From: Psilocybe azurescens | Lineage: Eukaryota > Basidiomycota > Agaricomycetes > Agaricales > Agrocybaceae | Assembly (NCBI GenBank): GCA_023853785.1 | Contig: JAJIRX010000651.1 | Span: 1 to 64,000 of the forward strand | Direction: 5' to 3' | Length of the DNA stretch: 64,000 bases | In this document: positions 34,774-44,639 of the stretch, piece by piece | Position numbering within the stretch: the stretch's first letter is position 1 | Layout of the letters: every line of letters starts with the position of its first letter | Notes under the pieces: generated by a model | Database searches by the model: none | What the model was told of the DNA's origin: nothing | Seen by the model: only the letters and a program-made list of their open reading frames with translations | Translations under genes and position numbers: made by a program

Positions 34774-35054
34774 TCACAGGTATAAGTTTGGAGCATTGTG
34801 GCACAGCACCAGGCTGATTCTGCAGATCAATTAACTCAAAATAACAACTTTACAGTTAATAAATAAAATACACACTGCATCAAAATTGTCCATTGGAACA
34901 TCTGCATTGGGTTGAGGTTGAGGTTGAGGTTGTGTATTGAAGTTGAATAGGCTGAACATGTTGGAGTTGCTGGTGGGGTTGGTGACTCTAGGTCAATGAA
35001 TTTATTGAAAGTTGTTTGGCCATTGTGACCAGGAGTGAATGTGATGCCCATGCG

Positions 35055-36310
35055 GATATTTACTTATCAATGATTTAGTCTTCTTCAAAATGCACAGGTA
35101 CCATTACTGAACTCCACTTTGCTCCACTCACTGAATTGTCTGACCCTACTAGCTCAAGTACTATAGCAACTGTATTGTTGAGCAGCTCATAAACAGTCCA
35201 ATACATGAACCTTGAAAATGCTCATCTACAATAGCTAAGTTCTGGTAGTATCTATCCTCTGTACTCAATACTTGGAGTTCTGCTAATTGTTAAGTCTGAT
35301 ATGGCTTAGATGCTTAGACACATAGAAACTATTGGAGTAAACTCATCATTGGTATGAACTAAATTCAATTGAGTGGTTGATGGTGGCGGGGTGCTAATCA
35401 TGCCAGTAGAGTGCTCTGCACATTTACAATAGCTAACTAACACTATTCACTGGTAGTATTCTCTAATTCTTATTTGAACAGGGGCCTCTGCCATAGGCCC
35501 CTACTATGGCAATTTTATTGTTGAGTGGCTTGCAATAAATTTATTTCACTTGACCAGCTCACAACCAATCCAATACTTTTAAGAGATTGAAAACTCAAAG
35601 CTCCAACAACTCTTAATACTACTCCCTCCAATAGTAATCTGTGCTGCTATGCCACATAAAAAGGCTATCCACCAGTCTCTGAAAGTGAGTATGATGATGG
35701 AGTATCATACTGTCATACTTACAGTTATTAGGCAAAACATTATGCCTATACCAGTTGTCTTTTCCATCATGACATTGCAAAGCCATTTTTCTCTCCTTTT
35801 ATTGCTCAGAATGATAATAGGACTACATTGCTTTGACAAACACATCATATTTTCAAAGATCAAGTTGCAAATGCCAATATTTACAACTTCACTGTTACTC
35901 TTTTGGAAGGTAGCCAATCCCATTCCTTTCAGATATTGTGCAAGAAGCAGTTGATGGACTGAAGAAGAACAAAGCACTCAGAAAGTTGGGGGTGTAGTGG
36001 AGAAGACCTCTATATCCTGTTGATATGAAAGGTAAGGATGCAAAGTGAGTTGCATATGTGGTTAAAAAGTAAGTACCAGCATAATACTACATTTTTGAAG
36101 ACTTACCATGCCTATGGTCCAGGTTTTTGCAGAAGTTGAGCAAGATTTGATTGGAGATGCACCAACAATGTTACATTTTTGCAGATGGTGACCAGTAGGA
36201 TGTTCTGAGAGGCCCTGGCAGTCACATATGTAGTAGCTCTCTTTAAGTTATATCAATGCAATCACCAAGTTTTAATGCAAAGAGATGATAATTCAAATAA
36301 GAACACATAT
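35055..36310. other. AT-rich stretch upstream of the coiled-coil relic
   Basis: Contains opposed open frames at 35649-35954 (plus) and 35705-35977 (minus) that overlap and match nothing recognised. The promoter side of the 35051 start lies here. Confidence 0.35.
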
Positions 36311-36319
36311 TACAATACT

Positions 36320-36440
36320 GTTCTGGGCACCCAGAACAACATTGAGTGAGAGCAGATTAGAGAGAGTTGATTAGACAATGTTGACCAAGTTAGGTCACTT
36401 GATCAAAGCATTGCCATGCAAGCACAAACACACTCACAGA
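36320..36440. repeat. Fragment related to the 29.9-30.8 kb foldback element
   Basis: TTCTGGGCACCCAGAACA is a short palindrome of the same word used in the foldback element, followed by CACTTGATCAAAGCATTGCC, shared with 30185-30215. Confidence 0.5.
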
Positions 36441-36750
36441 ATCTCTTAATATGCATTCTCCTTTATTTCTTTTGATGTCAACAAAAAGAAATAAGGAGTA
36501 CAGTTTGTACCAGAGGGCATTGTAGAATCAGATGGAGTCAGATAGTATTCAAATTAGCAACCTTGAAAAAAATATTTACATTTAATTCAAATAATTTATA
36601 TTCAAAGTGTATGCAAACTATTCAGAGTGTATCCAAGCTATTCAAAGTGTATCCAAACTATTTCAATGATTCCACTCTGCTTGTTATGAACACTTTATTT
36701 TCTTTTCGCTTTTCCTTTTTCTTTTCATTTTTGTATATAAAACCTTTCCT

Positions 36751-36777
36751 ATCACATGATGGACAACATCATGTGAT
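36751..36777. repeat. Perfect 11-bp palindrome with 5-nt loop
   Basis: ATCACATGATG, GACAA, CATCATGTGAT. It sits 11 bp after a TATATAA box (36735) and just before the GACTCA cluster. Confidence 0.85.
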
Positions 36778-36782
36778 CATAT

Positions 36783-36915
36783 ATCGACTCATTCTATCCT
36801 GACTCACATCGCTGATACCGTTATGACTCACTTCTTGTTCTGACTCACTCTCTGACTCACATCGACGGCACCATCGCGACTCATCCTATGCTCTGACTCA
36901 TACTTGGACTCATCT
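36783..36915 (+). promoter_or_regulatory. Cluster of eight GACTCA motifs, five of them TGACTCA
   Basis: Within about 130 bp there are eight GACTCA words in the same orientation, five being exact TGACTCA, the near-palindromic site bound by fungal bZIP factors of the Gcn4/AP-1 type. They follow TATATAA and the 11-bp palindrome. No recognised gene starts immediately downstream; the nearest plus-strand frame is 37020-37244. It may be part of an unrecognised LTR or a tandem microrepeat that happens to contain the word. Confidence 0.4.
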
Positions 36916-37283
36916 TGTACTATAATTGTAGATACTCAAAACGCTTAAATAGCCAGTAGACACTGCTATTATTCCTTAGCTAGTTCTTGAGAATCTAATC
37001 TCCTCTTACTCAATACTGCTTGGAACTCGCTGTTCTTGAATACTTGACTGTCAGCTTTATCCACACATGTGAATATAAGCTTGAAGTTGTAACACTGCTT
37101 GATCATTCCACAACTCTTCATCATCATCATCCTGGACAATCATACCAACATGAACCCATATATCATTTGCATCCCAGGTTGAATATCTGGCATTGCTGGT
37201 ATAAACTTGTGGTTCAAAACCCTGATTCATTGTGGCATTCATAGTGCTTAAGGCACTTTGTGCCATCTTATCCCATAAATAAG

Positions 37284-38298
37284 GAGGTCTTTACCCTCAC
37301 CCATGGAGTTCCACATCCTCTACATAGATTCCATTTGGATTTAACCTATGAATAATGTATATCAACATGACTACACAATTTTAGGATCAGATTCAAATGG
37401 ACTCCATGTGGAGAAAGGTCCCTGGATTTTATATATATTTTATTTCAATTTTAAACTAAAACTAAAACCAAAAAAATTACAATATACCAGAATTGAACCC
37501 TGGACATCACAGCTAGAAACATATGCACATTTTACCACTCAACTATACCAGCTTTGTTAGATAACATAATAATGTGTTCATATACCTGCGTTCAAATCAC
37601 ACACAGCCACATGTGATCACATTCAGCATAATCAGCATGCAAACTATGCACAAATATTTGTTTGTGGCACATGGCCAATGTTTGATTGTGGCATGGACAG
37701 CCAAAGCCTCATCAAATTGATGATACTGAAGATGATGAAGGAGAAGAAAAGAATGAAAAGAATATTGAAAGACACTGGGATATAGAAGATGATGAGGCAT
37801 AAGTGTGTAGGAAAAAGAAGTGTATTCTAGTGTACCACTATAAATTATTTGATTTAATTTGAAGACCTTAAGAGCTTCATATAGACTTCTTACAATGACT
37901 TTATTTATAAGCTTGTAGGTCTACTACTCACTTAGATAATGAATTTAAAATAAATATACAAAAGCTCCATCTAGATTTTATCTAGACCTTGACTATACTA
38001 ATAAAAAATAAAGAATATTAAGACCTATGTGGAGTCTACACAGAGTCCATGTGGAGTCCATGCAGAGTCCATATGGAGTCCATTTCTTTTCACTTCCATC
38101 TAAAGTGGAATCATCTGGCCTCAAGTGGAATTGTATGGAGTCCAAGTGGACTCCAAGTGGACTCCATCTGGACTCCACTTATCAAAGATGACTTTTTGAA
38201 CATTTACATATGTTCCAAGTGGACTCCATGTGGAGTCCACCACTTTGTATGGATTTGGTGGACTTGATATGGAGTACCTGGGTGGAGGTAAAGTACAC
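37284..38298. mobile_element. Element E3: 1015-bp hAT-like element with TGGAGTCCA subterminal words
   Basis: Left terminus GAGGTCTTTACCCTCACCCA; right terminus (reverse complement) GTGTACTTTACCTCCACCCA. Flanks TAAATAAG (37276-37283) and TAAATTAG (38299-38306) match at 7 of 8. The right side (38030-38270) is packed with GTGGAGTCCA(T/C) words; the left side has fewer. A tRNA-like unit lies near the left end. No transposase. Confidence 0.8.
37469..37552 (-). ncRNA. tRNA-like Pol III unit in E3
   Basis: Minus strand: TGGTATAGTTGAGTGGTAA (tRNA-like A box and D loop), GGTTCAATTCTGG (near-consensus B box), then a run of seven T at 37470-37476. Of the copies here it most resembles a true tRNA body, but a complete acceptor stem was not seen. 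Confidence 0.5.
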
Positions 38299-38299
38299 T

Positions 38300-39960
38300 A
38301 AATTAGCAAGAATAACAGAGTAATTTTGTGCATACAAACCATTAGTGAATATGATAACCAGATTCCTGAAGACCAATATGCAATGATAAAAATGGTAAGG
38401 AAATTCAGGACCATAATGATTGCTTGATGGTATACATTATTCTGGGCCTGTTTTCTGGAACACATGGACTGTTGAATGCAAGCATAGTTCTTGACAGTAA
38501 GAAGTGAGCTTACTGGTTTTTCCCATATCACAATATCAGAGCATTCAAGGGAAGCACCACTGGCTATGAGATGACCATCTTTGGTGGATGTTGTCTAATA
38601 CAGGTCTATACCAGGCTTTGGATAAAACATTTGCACTTACACATATGGTCTGTATTTCTGTATTTTTACCAGCTTACTTTAATATCTGTTTTGGTTCAGG
38701 AGAGGACAAAGAAAATGTGTACATTTTACCATGATCACTTCCACAGACCACAACTGACGATCCTTCAGCAAAAACACCATCTTTGATGCATCATTTTTTG
38801 TGAAGATGGGAAAGCTATGTGAAGGCAATGAGCATGGTAAATGGTATAGATCAAACCCTTTTGCAAGATTCTCTATAAGAAGTAATTGCCCATCTAGGCT
38901 AATGCCAGTGTGGCCACTTCATACAATGTCAGTGTTGACATATGATATCAAAAGATCATACTCACACTCCAGACTTCAAGACCTTCTGCCAGTCCTCCCT
39001 CCCAGATTCAACATCTTGACAAATCCTGCCAAAGTTGAAAAAATAATGAATACAAATATTTCATTAATTAAAGTATCATCTTACATTTCCCCAGTTTCCA
39101 GGACAAAAATTAAAAGCTTATGGCCTGGGTTATAAAAACAGACAGAGCTAGCTATGTAAATATTTCCATCACTCTCCACATTGGAGGTCCACAGCTGTAA
39201 CATTGTCCCTATGTCATCATAAGCCACTGCCACATTGTCTACAGAAAAAGATCTCACTATTTCTTCTGACTTTGTACAAGGTAACATTGCCATGGTGACT
39301 ACTGATAGCCAAACATGATGTTTGAATATCATAGTCTACTGCTTCAACAGGATTACTAGGAGCAAATACCCATGCAGTGGCAATCTCAACCATCACAGTC
39401 TTTGTTTGGAGTTAGTATATTTTCCCAAGTGTAGAGGCTAAATGCTTACATTTGTACAGTTTTGGCAGAAGATGATAAGAAAACCATGCCCAGTTCCAAA
39501 AGCTAGGTGTTGCAAATCTTTCTTGACTTTACCCCTAGCCAGACCAAACAGGTAATCTGGCCCCATTGTTGACCAGGGTTCTCAAGGACTTTTTGCATTT
39601 TCTAGTTAAAACATCCCAAATACAAACTGTTTCATCATCACCTATAAATTTTGCATTAGCCTGTATGCAATAACAACATACAACAACACAAGGGCATCTT
39701 ACCACTGCTGGCTAGCAGCACTCCATCATGACTGGATGATAAGCAGTTCACAGGCCCTTTAAGACCTGAAAACTGTGCATATTTTGTATAAACATGCATA
39801 CTTGGGTAAATAACATTAGAAGAGAAGAAATTTTTACTCACATTGTTATGTGGGGCCTTCACAAAGTGCTTGAAGCCTTTGAGTAAAAGAGTGATAGGCA
39901 TGAGTAGTACTGGTAATGAGAGCAATGGTGAATAAACTTTGGCCAATGGGCAACATACTT
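38300..39960 (-). pseudogene. WD40-repeat protein relic
   Basis: Starts near 39802 with MHVYTKYAQFSGLKGPVNCL...HDGVLLASSG. A short intron (from GTAAGATGCCC near 39700 to TTTATAG) leads to GDDETVCIWDVLTRKCKKS, a classic WD blade. Further pieces: GQITCLVW, KDLQHLAFGTGHGFLIIF (39540-39490), AWVFAPSNPVEAVDYDIQTS...AISSHHGNVTLYKV (39400-39280), NPGHKLLIFVLETGEM (39130), SLDGQLLLIENLAKGFDLYH (38900), GSSVVVCGSDHGKMYTFS (38745) and KDGHLIASGASLECSDIVIW (38570). Together these give most of a beta-propeller of about 450 residues. At least two frame changes (after GQITCLVW and after YKVRRNSE) break it. Similar intron-rich WD40 genes are frequent in agaricomycetes. Confidence 0.6.
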
Positions 39961-40461
39961 ATGCAAGAAGTGCTTATTGTGAATGTAATGCTAATTGTCT
40001 TGATGTCCATGACAACAATGTTGAGTGGACTGCTCCACTCTGCTTGACCCACTTGGATACCTATCCCATTTGGGAACAATATATGGAGTCACTATAGACA
40101 AAAGAACAATAGTGAATATATGCTTACAAGGCTGTTTGAAAATTACAAGGTAATGAGGGTAGAACAAAGTAATGAGTATGACTAGGAATATAAATGAGAT
40201 GGATCAAGCAATACACAACTCAAACCACATACCATGGATGCACACATCACATGACACAAGCCGCTCATCACTCGCAGAATCATCTTCTTGCCAAGGACAT
40301 TTCCTCACCTGCCAAACATCACACAAAGAATGGAGTTTTCCTCCCTTGTTGTCAAGCCAGAGAAGTGATCGGCCACTTGAAAGAGCTCTACAATCCCAGA
40401 TATCACATACTTATCAGCACAGAGACAATTTAAAACTCCAGAAACCATTCAGCATAGTATA

Positions 40462-40971
40462 ATGCAGAGAAGGGCTTCTACACCTAAACATGTTGCATTT
40501 AACAAGGATATGAATGTTGACTCCTCCAATTCTCAGTCTAGAGATGATAAAGATGAAGACAATGAACTTGAATCTGGGAGCAAACTTGTTAAATTAATTC
40601 CCAAGCCTAAGGGCAAGGCTGGGCATCCTGGGTCAGAGGGCTATAATTTGCAAGAGGAGCGGGCCTGGAGTGAAAGAACTTATAAAGCAGTGGTGGTGAG
40701 TGCTTATTTTGATCATATGCCTTGTAACTCACCAATGAATTCCACAAGGATTTGGTACATGACCAAGCCAAGAAAAAGCATCTGGATCTATCAAAAGCTA
40801 TAGTAAACAGAACAAAAAACTAGTTAAGGAAATCTGTGACAAAGTTAAAAAGGAGTACTGGGTCTTAGACAACTATAATAAACACTGGCTCATGCATGAT
40901 ATGCTGAAGCTCTATCTCAAGTACACCTCAGAGGAAGCCCATTGTGCAAGGACTGCAAAGAAAATGAAAAA
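40462..40971 (+). pseudogene. N-terminal fragment of an uncharacterised protein, intron occupied by E4
   Basis: Exon 1 starts MQRRASTPKHVAFNKDMNVD and runs to LQEERAWSERTYKAVV at a GTGAGTGC donor (about 40696). A second exon follows with FHKDLVHDQAKKKHLDLSKA and, after a frame change or tiny intron, LVKEICDKVKKEYWVLDNYN...MHDMLKLYLKYTSEEAHCAR, ending at a GTAAGT donor (about 40972). Element E4 begins 42 bp into that intron. The plan (disordered start, basic mid-part, short helical domain) recalls a common uncharacterised agaricomycete family, but I cannot name it. No downstream exon was found after E4. Confidence 0.4.
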
Positions 40972-41358
40972 GGTAAGTTCAAATGCAACACCATTGTATT
41001 GTCACTAACTTTCGAGGTCTTTACATGGCCCCCATTTTTTGGTCGGACTCCGGTCGGACTCCATCAGACTTTCTATATTCAGAATGTCAATTTTTCTGGT
41101 CTAGGACTGCTGAAAATTTCTGGTGAGATTCCGGTGAGATTCCGGTGAATGTCTGATGGACTACAAGTCCAACGGACTGTCTAGGTGGACTGTCCACTGG
41201 AATAATGCCAAACCAGCAGTCAAAGTCCACTGGAAATGACCGGACCGGACCAACGGAAGTCCAATGGAAGTCCATCGGGATCCCACTGGACATGACCATT
41301 GGAATTCCAGAGGACAAGTCCAATGGATGTCCTTTTATTATAATTTATACTAGTATAG

Positions 41359-41444
41359 AAAAAAAGACACAAACGAGAATTGAACTCAGGCATCGGAGAA
41401 CGCCCGAACGCAAGCAGGATAAACCAACTGAGCCACAAAGGCTT
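41359..41444 (-). ncRNA. tRNA-like Pol III unit in E4
   Basis: Minus strand: TGGCTCAGTTGG, which fits the A-box consensus, GAGTTCAATTC as B box, then seven T (41359-41365). Close relative of the E1 and E6 copies. Confidence 0.5.
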
Positions 41445-41639
41445 ATGGAAAACAAAAAAATTAGTTAAATACATAGTGATGCAGCCAAAATTCTCGGCAC
41501 TGCTCAGCATGGGCCAAACAACAATGTGCGTGTGACATGTTGATGCCACGTCAGTCCGTTGTTGATTCCGGCCCCACTTTTTCTTCCACCACCACTACCG
41601 CCTTGTCTGTCGGAGCCAGGTGAAAGCCAACCCGACGCA

Positions 41640-42507
41640 ACGGAGGACGACGGCGATGGCGAAGACCAGGACAGACACAGCGAGGACCAGAATGTGGATG
41701 AGGACGGCCAGCACAAGGACCAGGACCAGGATGTGGACAACTGTGACTGTGACCACAAGGACCAGGGTGAGGCAGGCCGCGACAAGCATGTGGACAAGCC
41801 CGACCAGGGCAAGCACGTGGGCAGCAAGAGCAACAATGTTGTGCATGCAGATGGCCAGCGCAACAACGTCGAGCATGGCCAGAGCGACAATGAGCATGGC
41901 CAGGGCAACAACGTGGACAGCCAGGACGATGACGAGCACGGGCGGGAGCAAGGATGCGGACAGCGGGGGGCGAGTACAAGCACAAGCACAAGCACAGCGG
42001 GGGGCGAGTACAAGCACAAGCACAAGCACAGCGGGGCGAGTACAAGCACAAGCACAAGCACAGCAGGGGCAACAACAGCGGGGGCGACGACACGGACAGC
42101 GGGGATGATGACACGGACAGCGGGGTGATGACACGGACAGCAGGGGTGATGACACAGACAGCAGGGGTGATGACACGGACAGCGGGGGCAACAACACGGA
42201 CAGCGAGGGCAATGACACAGATTGCGGGGGCAACGACATGGACAGCAAGGGCAACAACACAGCCAGTGGGGGCAACAACCACGGACAGCAAGGGCAATGA
42301 CATGGACACCACGGGCAACAACACAGACAGCAAGGGCAACAACACAGACAGCAAGGGCAACAACACAGACAGCAAGGGCAACAACACAGACAGCAAGGCA
42401 ACAACACAGACAGCAGGAGCAATGACGCAGATAGCCAGCGGTGGCGAGCACGAGCATGGACAGGGGGGACGAGCACAAGCATGGGCGGGGGTAATGACAC
42501 AGACAGC
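41640..42507 (+). repeat. GC-rich minisatellite core of E4, left part
   Basis: Short words based on GACCAGGAC, GGGGCGAGTACAAGCAC (three units near 41965-42060), GACACGGACAGCGGGG and CAACAACACAGACAGCAAGGG (42240-42410). Word lengths are multiples of three, so frames of 190-345 codons stay open on both strands. The plus-strand Asp/Glu/His/Lys-rich frame resembles the one in E1. The right part of the core resumes at 43715-43860. Confidence 0.8.
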
Positions 42508-43714
42508 CAGTACTTTACAGTGCCCCACGGGTACCGATTGGAACCGCTTGGACCCAGTCGGAACCGATTGGAATCCACTCAGACCCACTCGGAACTGGTC
42601 GGAATCCGGTCAGAATTTCTCATAATGTACTTGTTCAGTGGATAATACAATGCTTAGTCAGCATTATATAATAATTGCTTACATAAGCTTATAAATAATG
42701 TATTGAAATCACATGATATAGTCTGCTTAGTCGGTATTACATAATATTTCTTACATAAGCTTTTAAGTAATCATTCAGGTCACATGATATTTGTAATAAA
42801 TGCGAAATTATAAAATGCACTCAACAGGAATTGAACCAACAGCTTTATATATATTAATTCTATACACACATTACCAACTACACTATTATTATTTGTGGTA
42901 TTATCAACATTTTATGAATTATATACCATTTTTACAACACCCAATAATATATTCTGGCACTTCCTCTGAAGCTATACCCACATATTATATATCAAAATGA
43001 CCAGAAAATTGAGGGAAATGCATCTGTAATTACACCATCATCAGAATATTATGTCAGCATGTTCAATATACAAAATACTGTAAATTTGAATATATATAGA
43101 TATTGTAAACTACATTTTGCAACAAAATAGCACTCTGTTGGCTATATATTAATAGTGTTACAATAATAGAAATTAATGGAATACAAAGATTAATTTTATT
43201 CAAGACATTTAGATTATATAAGCACAGATTTATATGAAAAATAGGTATTTCTTTACCAGAAAATTTTTAATTTTATATAACTATTACATAAACATATTCT
43301 CCTCAATTTTACAATTCTAACAATACCAAATTTGTCACAAACTGTTGAGATCTATGTATACTTTTTGTGTTATTACTTGCTGAGCTGTAAATAGTATGCT
43401 GACATAATATGGTTCCGCTTGGTACCACTCGGATTCCACTCGGAATTGGGTCTAATTGGGTTTCAAATTTGATGAATTCCACTTGGATTCCAGTCGGATT
43501 CCGGTCGGATTCTGATCGGATTTTGGTTGGACTTGTTAACAGTGGAACCGGTCGGTACCGGTGGTTCCGATCAGAATCCAGTCGGAATCCAGTCGGAAAA
43601 ATTTGGACATTTTACTGCTAATTTGGCAGGGACACTGCCAAATAAAATTCCGGTCGGAACCGGTCGGATTCCGACCGGTTCTGATCGGTACCTGTGGGGG
43701 AGTGTAAAGACCTC
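42508..43714. mobile_element. Element E5: 1207-bp hAT-like element nested in E4
   Basis: Left terminus CAGTACTTTACAGTGCCCCA; right terminus (reverse complement) GAGGTCTTTACACTCCCCCA. It is flanked by a perfect 8-bp duplication CAGACAGC (42500-42507, 43715-43722), which is a word of the E4 minisatellite. Subterminal zones (42530-42620, 43410-43700) are packed with TCGGAACCGGTCGGAATCC-type palindromes. The core is shared with E2 in inverted orientation. No transposase. Confidence 0.9.
42820..42890 (-). ncRNA. tRNA-like Pol III unit in E5
   Basis: Minus strand: GTGTAGTTGGTAATGTGTG (D-arm-like) and GGTTCAATTCC, a near-consensus B box. It is the counterpart of the unit in E2. No strong T run follows. 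Confidence 0.4.
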
Positions 43715-44220
43715 CAGACAGCGGGGGGCAATGACATGGACAACGAGGGCAATGAAGACAACATAGGTAGGACGGATGCCGCAGACACATACGAAGGCCA
43801 CAACAATGGCACGACAACAACAACAACAACGCATACGGTGCAGCTACGACCGACACGTCTATCCTCCTCCTATTTTTTTGATTCTTTTTTTGCTTTTTTT
43901 CTTTTTTCTGTCTCGCTTTCTTATTTTTATTATTATCTTTAATGATAATGTACCTTGCTTGTAAATAAAATTGTAGATAATAATGTAGTACATAGTTTTA
44001 AATATATTATATTATACTATTATATGAATCTACTTTAAGTAATACATTCCAGTTAGAATCCAACTGACCATTCCATTCCATGTGAAATTAAAGTTGGACT
44101 TAGTGAAATTCACAAAGTCAGATAATAATGTAGTATATAGTTTTCAATATATTATATTACATTGTTGCATGAATTAAAGATAAGATTGAAGTATTATCCT
44201 AGTGACCTAGCTTCCTTAAT

Positions 44221-44373
44221 ATGGCTCCCAAAGCTTCCAAGAACACTGCGACTGTCCCTAACTCCCCTCCCAAGTCTGCAATTAAACCAGTGACAGTCTA
44301 CTGGACATCCACTGGACATCCACTGGACTCCATTGGACAGAGCACTCTTGGATCTGGTCTAATTAAGTGCTGA
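44221..44373 (+). CDS. Conserved 50-codon open frame in E4
   Basis: Same start, stop and length as the E1 frame at 6283-6435. The first 26 codons differ by one silent base, and the later codons include H to Y and T to I changes. See the E1 entry for interpretation. Confidence 0.3.
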   Translation: MAPKASKNTATVPNSPPKSAIKPVTVYWTSTGHPLDSIGQSTLGSGLIKC

Positions 44374-44639
44374 GAGTCCACTGGAAGTCCACTGGAAGTC
44401 CAACAGAAGTCCAATGGACTGGACAGTCCAGCCAGTCCACCTGTTTTCTGTCTTGAAGTGACTTGACCGGACTTTGACCGGAATTTGGCTGGACTCTGAC
44501 TGGACTGGTAGCGGAATTTTGTCAAGTCCAACGGAATCCTGTTGGATGTCCAATGGACTGTCCATTGGAATTGGCTGGGTCCGGTGAAAGTCCATTGGAG
44601 TCCAACAGAATATAGGGGCACTGTAAAGTACACATAAAT

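Larger units (their letters stand above)
30919..35051 (-). pseudogene. Relic of an uncharacterised agaricomycete coiled-coil protein, split by E2
   Basis: Minus-strand order: MGITFTPGHNGQTTFNKFID (35051), an intron, NQPGAVPQCSKLIP ending at 34782, element E2, then VTSHPLEPAQGTILPAVNPV (33745 down), a Pro/Ser/Thr-rich part, a coiled coil (LEQLLALEQSNKEYAAKLEA ... LERERLEWQELEEKQNCEY, 33110-32840), another disordered part (32738-32265), NVHRVGQPWLKAVYGDNEPA (32218), FTILKALVKNAKPKEGEDEV (31590), MDGMSSDESGPEE (31240) and GLPENFYDVTWYAGLSES (31045). The GMSSDES..EE and GLPxxFYDxxW motifs are ones I recall from a large uncharacterised fungal family with a coiled-coil/disordered N-terminus. Disablements include the E2 insertion, a frame change in an A run within the coiled coil (about 33030) and a stop after KFTIRI. 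Confidence 0.5.
41014..44633 (+). mobile_element. Element E4: 3.6-kb relative of E1, containing nested E5
   Basis: Left terminus GAGGTCTTTACATGGCCCCC; right terminus (reverse complement) GTGTACTTTACAGTGCCCCT. It has the same internal order and GTCCAATGGA-type subterminal words as E1, with long near-identical parts (41030-41330, 43990-44620). Its minisatellite core is diverged from E1 and is interrupted at 42508-43714 by E5; without E5 it is about 2.4 kb. Flanking 8-mers do not match, as in E1. No transposase. Confidence 0.8.

Noticed and set aside
41504..42588. Minus-strand open frames of 324-345 codons rich in Cys/Pro/Val/Leu
   Set aside because: They cover the E4 minisatellite in all three frames at once; openness comes from triplet-multiple repeat words, and no motif or codon bias supports a protein.
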